From Anthopleura xanthogrammica (taxonomy: Eukaryota; Cnidaria; Anthozoa; Actiniaria; Actiniidae): 64,000 bases of DNA. Of the stretch, positions 31,601 through 44,419 are shown piece after piece. Made by a program: the position numbers and the translations under genes. Every line of letters begins with the position of its first letter. Within the stretch, counting starts at the first letter, position 1. Location of the stretch: contig OZ025217.1 in assembly GCA_964019055.1 (NCBI GenBank), positions 2,984,501 through 3,048,500 of the forward strand. The letters run 5' to 3'. Below the pieces are notes generated by a model. The model was not told the DNA's origin, searched no databases, and worked only from the letters and a program-made list of their open reading frames with translations.

Positions 31601-34600
31601 TTACAATGGATAACTGAGTCCTGTTTTGGAAAGATTAGATGGATAGAGGTAGAATAATGACAGTTGGAGAAGTCCAAGGATAACACCAACGGCATTCGGC
31701 AACTAAAGAAAGTAGTAAAGAGAAAACATTCTTATTCCAGTGGTATAATTTATATTAATTTTGCTCTTTAAAATTGCTTACTATCAATCACGTGACTTTT
31801 CTGGATTTGACCGGGGGGCAACCAATGGTTGACTGGGGGGCAACTAGTGATTCTTAAATCAAATCATGTCAAAATAACTCCTCAAAGTATTCCATGTGAC
31901 TATTTCTACAACATGAAACCACAAAACAAGATCACACACAACCTCCAACATTCTCCAAGCCAGTTAAAATGGAAGTGACATCTATTGATAGTAAGCAATA
32001 GGCCTTTTTCGAATTTGTAAAAGACCACTGTGTTCCTTGACTACAGATTCAACTACACAGGGTTAGCCTCGATTTTGTGTAGAATATTCATTTGTTCCAG
32101 TGATGGTCCGTGGAATTTCAAAGGGTTTGTATTGTTGTAGTTGTGCATTCTTTATTTTACCATTGGTATTATATATTGTGGATATTTTCTTTACACTGAA
32201 AGGAGGCTAACCCTGCATCAATGAGTCTGTACTTGATGATCACAGCGGTATTTTATGAATTTGAAAAAGGACTATTTTGCTTTTTCTTTTCCTTCAGCAC
32301 ATAACAAATTGAGTGGTTTTTGTATGAGTGGGAAAGGTATGGTACTAACTTAAAGCATGTACAGAGCATGACATACTGTAACATTGAAACAGCTTCCCAT
32401 TGGGTCCTTCGTATACCACACACAATAGACGACACAGTATACATTCAATAGAAACCTATCGTATTCTGTGTTAGCTTCGTTCTATTGTACAACTTGGAGT
32501 CTTTTGTTGTGGCTATTGAATTACGTAGACTGTTTGTGGTACACGAAGAACCACCCTTCCCATTGCCTTCCAGTAATTCATCTAATTATAATGTGTGAGT
32601 TATGGCTGTGGTATGATATGGTACGGCTACAAGTTTGTAGTATCATTTCCCACTGATATGAAAATAGCCCAACAACCCAGTTGAAATACTGTATATGCAC
32701 CAAGGTGCGACGTACCTGAATATTGCTATCGTCAACGGCCAGTCCGTAACAGACCCAGATGAAGGAGACCATTGTGATCATTAGGGAGAATGGAAACTGC
32801 ATGGTTTCTGTACTTTTAGTTCTAACTACCTTGGCCTGAAAAAAAGAAAGATGGGATAGAAATGGGATGGAGATGAGATAAAAATGGGATGGAGATGGGA
32901 TAGAAATGGAATGGAGATGGGATAGAAATGGGATAAAAATGGAATGGAGATGGGATAGTAATGGGATGGGAATGGGATGGAAATGGGATGGAGAAGGGAT
33001 GGAAATGGGATAGAAATGTGATGGAGATTGGATGGAAATGGAATAGAGATGGGATGAAAATGGGATACAGATGCAGATAGACATAGGTCTAACTATCACT
33101 TCCCACCCTATCCCTAAGCCTTGGCGCCTGATGTAATATCACGGTAATCTTACCATAGTTGCTAATGGTGACGCCATCATAGTGATAGTTACAATAGTGC
33201 ACAGCTTGCCCATTTGATAGGTCCTTGACTCATCTTCAACGATGAAGTGCATCATGTATAGATAGACAATTAAACCAGCCAATGAGATGAGTCCAAGGAA
33301 TTTCAGCTGTGTAACCTTAGTAGAAAATGGTAGATGAATAAATGATTTCATAGCATAGCTTCAGTAAATACAAGTGCATCAATTTCCAGAGACCTTTCAT
33401 CACAAGTTTGTAAGCTTTAGCTTTTGGGTGTTACCCTCTTTAAATAAAGTATATTATTATTATTATTATTATCTCTAAGGGGTGAGGAGGCTCTGAGGAG
33501 GGTATATTATATCGTTCCAGAAAAGATCCATACCTTGATCTCCCATGAGGCAGGGTACGGTAGGAATGGTCAAGAGGTTGGGAGGGTCTGAAGAGGGCAT
33601 AATATTGTATAGTTGAAGAAATCATCTACACCTGGCCCCTGAGAGGAGGACTGGAATTTACATAGAGGGTCTGACGAGGGCACTTTCCATTGTTCCACAA
33701 AATATCCATACCTCCTCCTAGAAGGGGGGATCGGAATTTCCAAGGGATGCATAGGTGGAATGAGAGTCTGGTACATAGTCACCAAATTATTTGTTGAGTT
33801 CGCATTCGACCAATGTTTCTACTACCTCAAGATTGCCATCAAAGGCTTCACTATCATATTTTCCTAATAAAACATTCATACTCATATCAATTTATTAGAT
33901 AATTTCAAATTTACCTTGTTACTTGTAAAGTACAAGAAGCATAGAATATAGATTATCTGGAGGCTCGCTCCAACAGAATTGACGACCATCAAGGTGGAAT
34001 CTGATTTCCATACACCATAGGTGGCCCATAACATACAACTTGGTGATAAAGGGATAATAGAAATAATCAAAATTTATTGTCAATAAGAATAATTAATTAA
34101 TACTATCAAAAACATCGTTTAAAAAAATTGTGCATTCTGATTGGCTATCTTAGCGGGCGGTATTTTCTCAGTATCTGCCTGCAGTCCGGTATCCTGACAT
34201 CATCCGCGCACTCAAAAATAAATAAGTTATTTACCTTCCTAAAGTCGGCCCGAATAGGAAAAAACTGTGGCCTTGGCATTGAAATTTAAATGGATGTTCA
34301 GGATGTTCAAGACCTTGGGCATAGTTTTTCCCTGTCTGGACCTCTTGTCCAGTAAATAACATACATATATATATATATATAATATATCATCCCCAATGAA
34401 ATCTGCAGATCCTGATCTTTTGCCCCTGCCCAGTTTTTTTCTTAAAAAAATAAATCACTTTTATTTTCCCAAAAAATTAAATGTATCCTAGCTGTTAAAA
34501 GTCATTTTTAAAAATAGGAAACCAAGGCAATAGGTCATAAAATGGGTTAATGAAAATCACCCTAAGTAAAAACTGTAATTATTATAATAATAATATTCTT

Positions 34601-36427
34601 TAGGGCCTACTTTAGTTGGAGCCCATGCATGCTGGAAACCATAGCAACAGTTGTAAAATTGGCTAATGAAAAGCTTTTAAGTACTACAAACTGTATTTAT
34701 AATAATAATTTCCTTTAGGGCATACTTTATTTGGAGATGGCTTCATTTTGTGACTCTCACCCTTTTCATATTATGGTTACTCATTAATATTTAATTTATT
34801 TTCTTTTTGTACATATTAATTATTTCTGTTGTTTTTAAACATATTTTAAATGAATAAAAAATATCAGTGCTGCAAGTGATTAATAATATATGCTAGCCAT
34901 TCTTTTTCAAATTTATTTTTTATTTGATTTTGATTTTTATCAGCCTGCTATGACGATATTAAAAGAAAAAATTTAGACCCTTTTAATAAATCCCACAATG
35001 CTCTAAATTCATTATGTAAGTCTGCTTTTGACTGCAAATTTATTCTTTTGAAATTTTTGCAGAAAATAAAGCATTGTAGGAGTTATTAAATCGATCTATA
35101 CATCATCTATTTCAGAAAAAGTTGTCAGTCGGAGATCTGAAATCTAAAATCTGAAATCAAAATGAACTGTGGACAGCTGTGAGCTGTGATTTTAAAAATG
35201 AATGAAAGTGATTTTTTTTTGTCTTTTTAATTAGTTCACAACAAGTTAATATCTAAATATGCCAACACCTTTGAGCATTGACCTAGCTGGGTTTCAGTCT
35301 CAGATTTCAGATTTTTGACCATGCAACTACGTTTTTTGAAACAGGTGTAAATAATGAGAAAAGTAATCATATAAACTGAACTAAAAAACATAGTTTTAAT
35401 GCTCACAAAACAAAATGTCTTGTTGCTCATGTATCAAAAAGACAAAACTTCTAATAATCTTTCAAATCTTGCAGTCTCCAAGATTATTAGGACATTATGT
35501 GTGTCTGGCTATAAGACTTTGAAACATGAATAAAATTATAATTAATATCAATTAAAACATTAATGCATGCTACTTACTTTGCTAATGTTGTTACAAACGG
35601 AAGGAATTGGATATTTTCTGTATTTCTTTTCTCCACCATTGATCGGCATGTTAAACTAGATGGAAAGAAATTATTATAATATGGTAGGTCATGTCGCTAT
35701 TCTAAAGACACACACGGGAAGTTTAGTTCACCTAATACTGGCACAGGGGTTTCAATAGAAGGCGGCAATTAACTTCATACCACAAGCTATTTTACGAATC
35801 AGTCTCGATAACTAAGAAGTTAAATTAGTGGACACAGATCCCTACATTTGAATTCCTTCCATCTACTTCAAGTATAATTGAAACCCCTGTGGAAGAACTT
35901 GAGAGAAACTGCAGGAGATTTATAACTGTGATTTTTTTATGGTTATAAAAAAAATACAGTATATGCACCCCTTTCTTTCATTTGCTTTCAGAAAAATTTA
36001 ATGAACGTCCTGAAATGGTATTTCCTTACATTTTGGCACTGAAAATGGGATTTGGTGTGTTGGGACTGGGACCTATCAAAATTCATCACTGGAATCGCGG
36101 TTTGGAAAGATTTTGCTGATATCTAAACTGTATGGAGGAAAATAAAAAGGGAATATCTAACCATTCCATATATATTTACACCCTAAAAATTTAAACTTAT
36201 CTAACTTTATGTGCCGTTCTTATATTCGTACCTGTAAAGATTACCTACTAAATGCTATATTTGCAGTTTAACTTCCTGGCATCAGGTTAATCAAATAATT
36301 CATAATTAATAAAGAAATCTTAAAAATATTTTAGATTTTTTTTTTAAATTAAGGTTACTCACAATCCTGAGAGAAAAAATCCGATGGTAAAAACCGTGGC
36401 GAGCCAAGACAAGAACCAGACAAGCAT
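31601..36427 (-). CDS. slc50a1: SWEET (SLC50) sugar transporter A
   Basis: SWEETs are seven-helix uniporters that move glucose or other sugars down their gradient across plasma or Golgi membranes. Coding exons in order are 36363-36427, 35578-35655, 33915-34038, 33154-33315, 32716-32835 and 31601-31702, giving 216 residues (human SWEET1 has 221). The first MtN3 repeat shows RSMVEKRNTENIQFLPF and LWATYGVWKSDSTLMVVNSVG. A linker helix (FLGLISLAGLIVYLYMM) and ASPLATM follow. The second repeat shows TKSTETMQFPFSLM, WVCYGLAVDDSNIQ and LPNAVGVILGLLQLSLFYLYP. The start MLVWFLSWLATV is the only ATG compatible with helix 1. It lies 1.1 kb downstream of SWEET B on the same strand and has the same exon plan, so the two arose by tandem duplication. 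Substrate cannot be told from sequence. Confidence 0.97.
31998..32274. mobile_element. Inverted-repeat element TAGGCCTTTTTCGAATTT...
   Basis: The left end AATAGGCCTTTTTCGAATTT pairs with the right end GAATTTGAAAAAGGACTATT; GGTTAGCCTC pairs with GAGGCTAACC inside. It is about 277 bp, lies in the last intron of SWEET A, and its ends resemble the nested element at 44457-44738. Confidence 0.65.
32846..33072. repeat. GGGATRGARAT minisatellite
   Basis: About 20 copies of an 11-12-base purine-rich unit (GGGATGGAGAT, GGGATAGAAAT) begin only 11 bases from SWEET A exon 5, at its acceptor side. On the coding strand this is a pyrimidine-rich tract, so part may serve as the polypyrimidine tract. Confidence 0.9.
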
Positions 36428-37532
36428 CCTGAATATCTTCAGGTCTTATTTATGAGTATTAAGGTACAATATACTGGGATTTTTTAAGAAATAAAATGAA
36501 ATCTTTGATGAATGTTTGTTTCTCGTGGACATCAAAACATCAATACGTGTCGCGAGCCCGCGATCATGCTACCCACCTACACAGGGAGCCCAGCCTACCA
36601 ACATCTGAAGTAGGTGTTTGTGTGTGAGGAAGTGGGGGGAGGCATTATGAAGAGTTTGGGGAGGGACCCTTTTTTATTACCTTTAGTTATTTTTATCAGA
36701 GAAACAAATATTACAAGTTTCTAAAGAGTGCAAACATTAGCGATGAATGCAAATTCTGCTCATGTACAAAGACTACTGGAGTAAAAAATTCAGTTTTACA
36801 GTTTGAGTTTTCTCGAGGGATTCATAAATAGTTTTTGAATGCAAGAATGCTTAGAATAAATTATAAACTCAGACAAACCTGAATACTGACGTCATCTGTG
36901 CACTTCACTATTTGTACTAAAATAGCACTGATGAGGCAATAGAAAACAATAAACATTGCACCATTTTGTGCAAAATAAATTTACTATTTCACAGATTAAG
37001 TGTGAGTACTAGCATAACAGCATGAACAATTACTGAATTCTGATTGGCTAATTCACTCTGTAACATTTGGTTTTATTGGTTCATATTAGATAACGTTACA
37101 AACACACCATCAAGTCCCAAGATACTCCATAATCTTACTTGAACAAATTGAACCTTTGCTGCAAAGCTAAGAGGAAGAAGATGCTGCAAAGCTAGCTAAT
37201 GACAGCCAGTTCTTTTCCTTTTCTTTCAATAATTTGCACAAGAATTATCCCCCCCGTCCATTCTGGCTAAAGATATCAAAAAAGGTTGACAATAACTAGC
37301 TTGTTACACACATCTTAGATGCACCATCCAAAAATTGAAACTTTGTTCCGTCTCTGGTTCTTTCCATAGCTTACACAAATTTTCTTCAAAAAAAATTCTA
37401 GCTGTAAGGTTATAGGTAATATTTAATACATTTAAACCTCTCAATTCTTTTAGTAAAACCTACTGAAATACATTAGCAAAAAGAAATTATTGTAAAAATA
37501 ATTTAGGAGTTTTATGCTGAATCAAAAGTTAT
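36428..37532. other. Spacer between SWEET A and SWEET B
   Basis: The 1.1-kb AT-rich spacer must contain the SWEET B 3' UTR and SWEET A promoter. A minus-strand AATAAA at 37072-37077 is a candidate polyadenylation signal for SWEET B. Nothing else is supportable. Confidence 0.6.
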
Positions 37533-40395
37533 TTAATCAGCTTTCTTGGCAGTATCTTGTTTGGATGGGAATATCAGGAACATTGACAGCTGAATTACAC
37601 CTAATATTACTCCTGAAATATTTGGGGCCTAAAAATATTAATAGAGAAGATAAAATTAAAATAATTCATGCATTGTCAGTCAAGCAAATTGGGGAAAGGT
37701 AGATTATGATGACAAAAAAAATAAGTATGAGTGCAGCCTATAACTGCTTTGATAAATGGAGCCTGAAAAATTTCAGGGCTTGGAATGGTGCTTGCATGAT
37801 GATAAAGAAATCTCCCCTCCATCAAGAAAGAAACCCTCCCTGCCTAAGCTTAGCAACCAGTGGAAATTCAAAGTGCAATTGCAACTATAATGGCTATCTT
37901 TGAATACCCTGGGTGCCAAAGGTCCTCTCATTCTGTGGGCGGACAGCACCACAGAACAAGAAGCACTGGAGCAAGAGAGCTTCTGGAACCCAGGCTAATC
38001 TGTGGAAAATGATATTCAAAATTTACCATGATAGTAGAATCTTGTAATACGAAGCCATAAGTGAACCAGATAAGTGATACAACAGTCATCATAAGACAGA
38101 AGAAGTATTGCATTGTCTCTGTGCTTCTGGTCTTCAACACTGTTACCTGAATATTAATGATGTATGCAATTCAAAATTAGACTATTTTATTATATTTTAC
38201 TATTTTAACTATGAAATTATATTTTTCAATAAATATGGGAAGCACACCTGGTGAGTGCTAATTATGCCCTGACTCTCACAGGGTTTTCTCCAGGTTCTCC
38301 AGTTTTCCTCCCTCTACAAAAATCATCTCCTAAATTCTGTTTGGAACTCTGCAGAAATGCCACTGCTAAATCCCATTTATTTCTATTTTTTTATTATTAT
38401 TTTACTCCCCACTACTTCTCCCAACCATTTCAATTCAAAATTATATGCATCCTTACATATATATTCAATAATGTTTATAAATCATAGATTTTGTAACAAA
38501 AGCCATACCACAGTAAAGAGTGGAGAGGCCTGCATCAATATAGTAGTGATGATACATGCCAGCCCAAGGTAGTCAGTTCTGACTCTCTTATCCTTGATAA
38601 CCTGCGCTAGATAATACTCCATACCCATAGCTACCGCCATGGCTAGTATCACTAATGTTAACTGTCGGCTCTGGAAAATAAACCATGACTGTTAAGAATC
38701 TCATTGGCTCTTGATCATAGTCTATCAAAGTATAGATAATGAGATGCTATTAGATATAAAAGGAAATGTAAGCATTTCTGTAATTTATTGGTGAGTGGGG
38801 TGAGATTAATTTGTCTGATAGCTTTCTGATAGTATTTATTTACTTATGCATGCCTTGATTTTGCATTTTGATTTTGGTGGGGGTGGGAAGGGGGGATCGT
38901 CAAGGGAAGAGGAGAGCAGCACCCCCTCCCCAATCCCAACCCCTCACCCTGGTCCTGAATGGGTTGGTAGACTGGCAAAGATTGGAGGATCTGGATCTGC
39001 CACTGAATGTAACATAAATAAATCATGGACCGTGGAGCACCCTAAAAAGTGGTGGAGCTATATAAGAGACTAGTATAGGAAAAAATGGTGGGGCTAAGAT
39101 TGGAAAATATGAGAGACTAGTATGGGAAAAGGGAAAAAGTGGTAGGACGATAGCCATATATACTAGCCCCTCCCCTCACACGGTCCCTGTAAATTATGCG
39201 TATTTTATGATCTACCTTGCTGTTGCTGTAGCTAATGTAGCAGACCATATAAATGGCTGATAGACCCATTCCTGCTGCATTCACAAACTTTACAGTTGGA
39301 TCTGCCTTGATGAATCCATAACATAGCCATAGACCACAACTTTGATTAGAAAATAAAAGAACATATCACATAAAACAAACAACAGTTATCTTCACAAGAA
39401 TCAAAATGTTTCTTCTACACATATATATGATATTTTTAATATCCAAGCTTGTGGGTATATATTGTTAGGGACTGGTCATTAATAAGTGTGTGTGGGGAGG
39501 GGGGGGAGGCTGCTGTGTTTGTGGGGAGCTAGAGGGTTACGATTTTTGAGCTCCTATTTGGGAAGGGTCAGGGATGTGGTCTAGAGCTCTAGGTGCATGA
39601 TAAGCAATATGAGTTAAGCTTACATTTTTTACTTACCAAAAATGAGTAGTTAGGAATGGAAGAAAAGGAACAGCCCCAGCTGATTGCTGGTCTATTATTT
39701 TCTTACAGTCTATCCTAGAAAATATTGTAATCAATTGATCAATTTAGTGCAATTTATTTGTTAGATATAATGTACCTATGAATGGTTTGCCCCAGGATGA
39801 GGAAGGGGGGCAGGTAATGGCGGGAATTTGACTCTGTGAAGCTCTACCGGGGTAGGGATTTTGACATCCACAACGGTGGAAAATTTGATTTGGTAGCCTT
39901 CTTGAAGGGGAGAGAGGTGGGAATTTCACATGCAACATTTGGAGAGTTTAGAGTTGGGGAAATTGACCTTTGAAAACCTGAAAATGTCAAATTGCTACCC
40001 CACCCCCCATCCTGGGGCAAACCATTGATAGGTGCATGAAGCAAGGTGTCCTTTCATTCATTGTAGTAATATCAGAGTGATTTTAATATTGATTTATCAG
40101 GTTGAATGAAATCACTATAATTCTAACCTCTAGATAAGATTCTCTTTATTTACAAACGGATATAAGTTGCTAAATTAGGTAATAAGTTTAGGTAATAAAA
40201 TCTTCGCATGAAAGAGATAATAAGCTTATAAAGAAAATCGTCCATGATGGAGCAGGAATGTAGAATCATGTAGAGGAAGAATGTAGAACGTAGAGTTCGA
40301 AATAATTAAGATTTTTTAAGGAATACTTACAATCCGGTGAGATAAAATGCAATAGTAGCAATCGTGGCCATCCATGATAGAATATCAAGAAGCAT
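37533..40395 (-). CDS. slc50a1: SWEET (SLC50) sugar transporter B
   Basis: This is the second tandem SWEET, a predicted seven-helix sugar uniporter of 214 residues. Coding exons in order are 40331-40395, 39637-39714, 39216-39339, 38509-38670, 38027-38146 and 37533-37628. Repeat 1 has VPFLPFLTTHFW and LWLCYGFIKADPTVKFVNAAG. The linker helix and MQASPLFTV follow. Repeat 2 has TRSTETMQYFFCLMMTVVS, FTYGFVLQDSTIM and APNISGVILGVIQLSMFLIFP. The first five exons have the same lengths as in SWEET A (65, 78, 124, 162, 120) and the same phases. Sequences have clearly diverged, so the duplication is not recent. The N-terminal repeat differs more than the second, which may reflect substrate or localisation differences (inference). 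Confidence 0.97.
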
Positions 40396-40665
40396 TATGC
40401 CAGGTTATGATCGTTTCGTGTAGTTTCAAGAAGGGTTTCTTGTTTACCCGCCGAAAATGAATTGGATCCCAAGCTCTAATGATTTTTACACAGGGAGCCC
40501 ATTTTAGAAAAAATAACTGGAACGAACATTTTTGAACTGCCGTTCTCGGGGGAGGGGAGGTTCGCCTTTTTGGGGGCTGGGAAAATGGGATTTCATGCAC
40601 TGGGACTGGGATTAAGCCATCACTGGGATTGGGATTTTGCATGCATTTTGGCTACGATGAATCTA

Positions 40666-40803
40666 ATGGCAGTGATTGTGGTGACCTTGACATTACTGCT
40701 ACTGGTGGAGAAGGTCAAACCTACAGTAACTGACGATGAGAAGATAGACAATTCTATCCTGAAGCTTGAAGACCAACAGATCAAACGAGATACGCAGGAA
40801 TGA
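40666..40803 (+). other. Small frame with one hydrophobic helix, uncertain
   Basis: An ATG-started frame reads MNLMAVIVVTLTLLLLVEKV then an acidic tail (VTDDEKIDNSILKLEDQQ) and a stop. It could be a one-helix microprotein or a terminal exon (an acceptor-like ATGGCAG lies inside), opposite and upstream of SWEET B. No family is recognised and chance is possible. Confidence 0.2.
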
Positions 40804-41156
40804 ACTAAACAAACTAATTACCATGCTATACCCAAGCAAACTAAACTGGACTGGACTGGACTGGACGGAGTTTTATTTCTTGGTGTAGAGAAAATTATAG
40901 TAACATACCAAAAAAATAACTTAACTTTATGAAATTGTGACTCTCAACAGGGGGAAAAGGCTTCGGTAAAGGCTTCTGTCCACGACGCAAAAAAGAGTCG
41001 CCGTCGACGAGCTCGAGATCCCTGTGGAATGACGTTGAGTTGCGGGAGGAGGAGGAGTAGTAGGCCGCGCAAAAGTTAAAATAAATTTCTATGGCAAAAA
41101 GGTAGAATGTTTGTTTCATTTCTGCATGGTGATGTACATTGCTTATTACGTTACAC

Positions 41157-41552
41157 TCATTTTCATATAATTACGCGACACAGCCAGCTGATCTGAAACA
41201 ATGACGTAGAAATGACGTCACTGCAAAACTGAGGTGTCATGAAACCAGCGAAAATCGACTTACAAAAATTTATATCTGAGATAAATCTAGATTTTCAGGA
41301 GAAGTTATTGATATTTTGTATAATATTAGTGTGATATTCATCATTTAGTGATTTGCGAATTTTCTCGATCGATCCTGATTGGCTAATATTTTGTCTCAGA
41401 TCAGCTGGAGAAGACTAGCTATAATTTTAGTCATCTGGGTATTTGGCTTCCGTCAATCAAATTGTCAACGGTCTGAGCTGGTAAATTTTTGATCGACGGC
41501 AGCGAAAAACCCAGATGTCTTAGGCTGTTGGTCGCGTAATTATGAAAATGGG
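41157..41552. mobile_element. Palindromic element with ACCCATTTTCATAATTACG ends, copy 2 (interrupted)
   Basis: The left end CTCATTTTCATATAATTACGCG and right end GCGTAATTATGAAAATGGGT match copy 1. The right half (AGCTATAATTTTAGTCATCTGG to AAAACCCAGATGTCTTAGGC) matches most of copy 1; about 230 extra bases at the left may be an insertion. Confidence 0.6.
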
Positions 41553-42340
41553 TCATGTAAATACTGGTCACTTGAGCCAGCTGACAATTCCGCAACAAAG
41601 ATCACGCGGTTTACCTGTCATATCATACACGTGCATCCCAATCTCCTCCCAGAGCTTTCAAGAATGGCGGCCGAAAATTCAAATGAGTTGAAATTAGCAA
41701 ACCAATACCAGTATTAGAAAGAGCACCTCTACTTTAGTAACCCTACAAAGATTTATAGGGATTTTAAGTGTGACGTTACTCGTATAGAAAAACAACTTCC
41801 GGGTCCAGAACGAAAAGCAGTTTTATAATGACTTTTCTTACTTTTTCTTCATGACAGGATTTGTTGTCCAAAGCCCTAATTATTTCAGGTGGAGGTTAAT
41901 TCATTGAGAACATTTGTCGCTTTATTTTATCGGTTTTTGTGAACCGTTGGACCCGGAAATACGTCACAACTTAACAGCTTTATTGTCATACCTTTAGTCC
42001 AGCCATACAGAAAATTTGTCGATTTTCAAAAAAAGTTATCTCGGCCGATATAGTGAGTGTTCTTATTCAGGGTATTATTGTATATTTCTTTTCTTATTTT
42101 TCAGAGCAAAGACAATCATATTTTGCATCAATAAACAGCCTACAGCATGACTGGTTTGCATTGGACGAATTGGATCAAGTTTTTCTCAGACAATCACAAA
42201 ACTGGCAAAAGAAATCAGAAATGATTTAATTTTCAAGTTTTTCGTCTTCTGCTGAATGTAAAACTCTTTGTTGCCTCGTTATTTTAAAACTACTAATGAT
42301 GAAAACATCTAATACTCTATAACTGCCTGGTATATATAGG

Positions 42341-42650
42341 ATATTACATGGTCGCGCGGAGATATGAATTTTATCTTCGAGTGTTGATATTATCTCTCCC
42401 GAGTGAGCGCAGCGAACGAGTGAGAGATAATATCAGCACGAGAAAATAAAAGTCGTATCTCCAAGCGGCCATGTAATGTTCTGTTTATTATATGAAATCT
42501 TCAAGGAAAAAATAATGGAGAATTTGAGACTTGCTGAGCAAAAAGTCGAAATTTGACACCACCAGTGTTGATATAAATCGTATCCCCACTGGCCACTGGT
42601 GGGAGTGGGGATATCAATTTTATCATTTTGATGTCACTCAATATCACACT
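42341..42650. mobile_element. Foldback element, copy 1 (ATATTACATGGTCGCGCGGAG)
   Basis: It holds a palindrome ATATTACATGGTCGC...GCGGCCATGTAAT with inner ATTATCTCTCCCGAGTGAGC, then a second one at CCCCACTGGCCACTGGTGGG. A reversed copy is at 62043-62430. Confidence 0.8.
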
Positions 42651-43142
42651 TTATTATATCCATTTTGAAATCACTAGCAAATCCTGTAATCTGATTGGCT
42701 CTCAGTAGATTGATTCAAGCACGAATCGCACTATTTTGAGTCCGAATCGCATCTTTTTGTCAGCCAATCACAATGCAACACTAGAAAAGGTAACCAATCA
42801 GATTACAGGATTGTATGTAATCAGCCAATCAGATTATAGCAAATAAGGAACATAAAATGTAGCTTTTTTTCAAGTTTGACTGCAATTTTTTGTTACAAAA
42901 AGAAACAAAATACTGGCTATTTGTGAATAAATACTTTTGTATTTATCACAAATTTAGTGTCTATCTAGTATGATTTCAAAATGGATATAATAAAGTGATA
43001 ATTGAACTTCGTGTCGTGCAATTTTGGTCTGATATCAAACTTGCGATTACAAATCACACTCCCGCTACGCGGTCGTGTGATTTTGTTATTGCGCGTTTGA
43101 TATCAGACCAAATTGCACTCCACTTAGTTCAATTACCATTAT
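42651..43142. repeat. 492-bp tandem duplication, unit 1
   Basis: The unit starts TTATTATATCCATTTTGAAA and ends CACTTAGTTCAATTACCATT. It contains several inverted words (CAATCAGATTACAGGATTG and the reverse; CACTCCCGCTACGCGGTCGTGTG). It is non-coding. Confidence 0.9.
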
Positions 43143-43600
43143 TTATTATATCCACTTTGAAATCACTAGCAAATCCTGTAATCTGATTGGCTCTCAGTAG
43201 ATTGATTCAAGCACGAATCGCACTATTTTGAGTCCGAATCGCATCTTTTTGTCAGCCAATCACAATGCAACACTAGAAAAGGTAACCAATCAGATTACAG
43301 GATTGTACGTAATCAGCCAATCAGATTACAGCAAATAAGGAACATAAAATGTAGCTTTTTTCAAGTTTGACTGGAATTTTTGGTTACAAAAAGAAACAAA
43401 ATACCGGCTATTTGTGAATAAATACTTTTGTATTTATCACAAATTTAGTGTCTATCTAGTATGATTTCAAAATGGATATAATAAAGTGATAATTGAACTT
43501 CGTGTCGTGCAATTTTGGTCTGATATCAAACTTGCGATTACAAATCACACTCCCGCTACGCGGTCGTGTGATTTTGTTATCGCGCGTTTGATATCAGACC

Positions 43601-44052
43601 TAATAATATAGATGCAAAAATTTCTCACTTCTGATTGGTTTAAAGCAGTGCAGTTTCCCTGAAACAGCAGTGCAAAAACGTGAAACACCAGTGCAAAAAC
43701 CTGAAACACCGGTGCAAATTACAATTTCCGAAAACGGTCTTGAAACCAAATTTTTTTTGATTCTGCTGTTGATAACATTATCAAGCATCAAGACTATGCA
43801 TTTTCTGATCGCGAAGGAACAAGTTTAAGCGGTGAAAACGGCTAAAAAGTTGGTGATTTTGTTTGTTTTTGAATAAATATTTTGTCGGTTTCAGTTGAAG
43901 AGCGCGCGCTGCTGAAGCTTTCCACGTCATTGAGCGCGCGCTCAATGAGCTCTTGAAAAACACACATTTGATCAACACTCTATGAATTTTTATGAGCATG
44001 AATATTAATAAACAAGGAATTTTGGTTCGAAATTTTTGCATCTATATTATTA
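43601..44052. mobile_element. Inverted-repeat element inserted in unit 2
   Basis: Perfect 24-base terminal inverted repeats begin TAATAATATAGATGCAAAAA and close with the complement at 44029-44052. Inside, GAGCGCGCGCTGCTGAAG and TTGAGCGCGCGCTCAATGAG form GC-rich hairpins. It has no coding capacity. Confidence 0.85.
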
Positions 44053-44222
44053 ACAAGAAATCGCATGGTTTTCTCGTGCACTTTGGAATAAATTTGCACT
44101 CGCGGGTTTTCAAAAAGCTCAAATAGCACTCGCCCTATCGGGCTCGTGCAATTTTGAGCTCTTTGAAAACCCGCTCGTGCAAATTTATTCCAAAGTGCAC
44201 TCGAAACCATGCGATTTCCTAT
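44053..44222. repeat. 170-bp near-perfect palindrome
   Basis: AAATCGCATGGTTTTCTCGTG at the left pairs with CACTCGAAACCATGCGATTT at the right; the centre is CACTCGCCC-TATC-GGGCTCGTG. It adjoins the preceding element and may be a separate insertion or part of it. Confidence 0.8.
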
Positions 44223-44419
44223 ACAAATTGCACTCCACTTAGTTCAATTACCATTATGTATTTCATATAATAAATAAAGTTATATAAATGACTATATAAT
44301 AAGTATAATTACAATATACGAATAAAAAATACCATGGAAATATTTATATTTTTATTGGGGTAGGGGTTGGAATAATACCAACTTCGCTGTAATATATATG
44401 GGTGATCAAGGATGATATA

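Larger units (their letters stand above)
43143..44265. repeat. 492-bp tandem duplication, unit 2, interrupted at 43601-44224
   Basis: Bases 43143-43600 repeat unit 1 with only scattered changes. The remainder (AAATTGCACTCCACTTAGTTC) resumes at 44225 after 624 inserted bases. Confidence 0.88.

Noticed and set aside
32253..32444. Minus frame with CFKLVPYLSHSYKNHS
   Set aside because: The same words recur at 59.6-59.9 kb in a non-coding repeat, so the resemblance between frames reflects the repeat and not a gene.
41664..41714. ATGGCGGCCGAA start with good context
   Set aside because: The frame is only 17 codons (MAAENSNELKLANQYQY) before a stop, and no onward exon was found.
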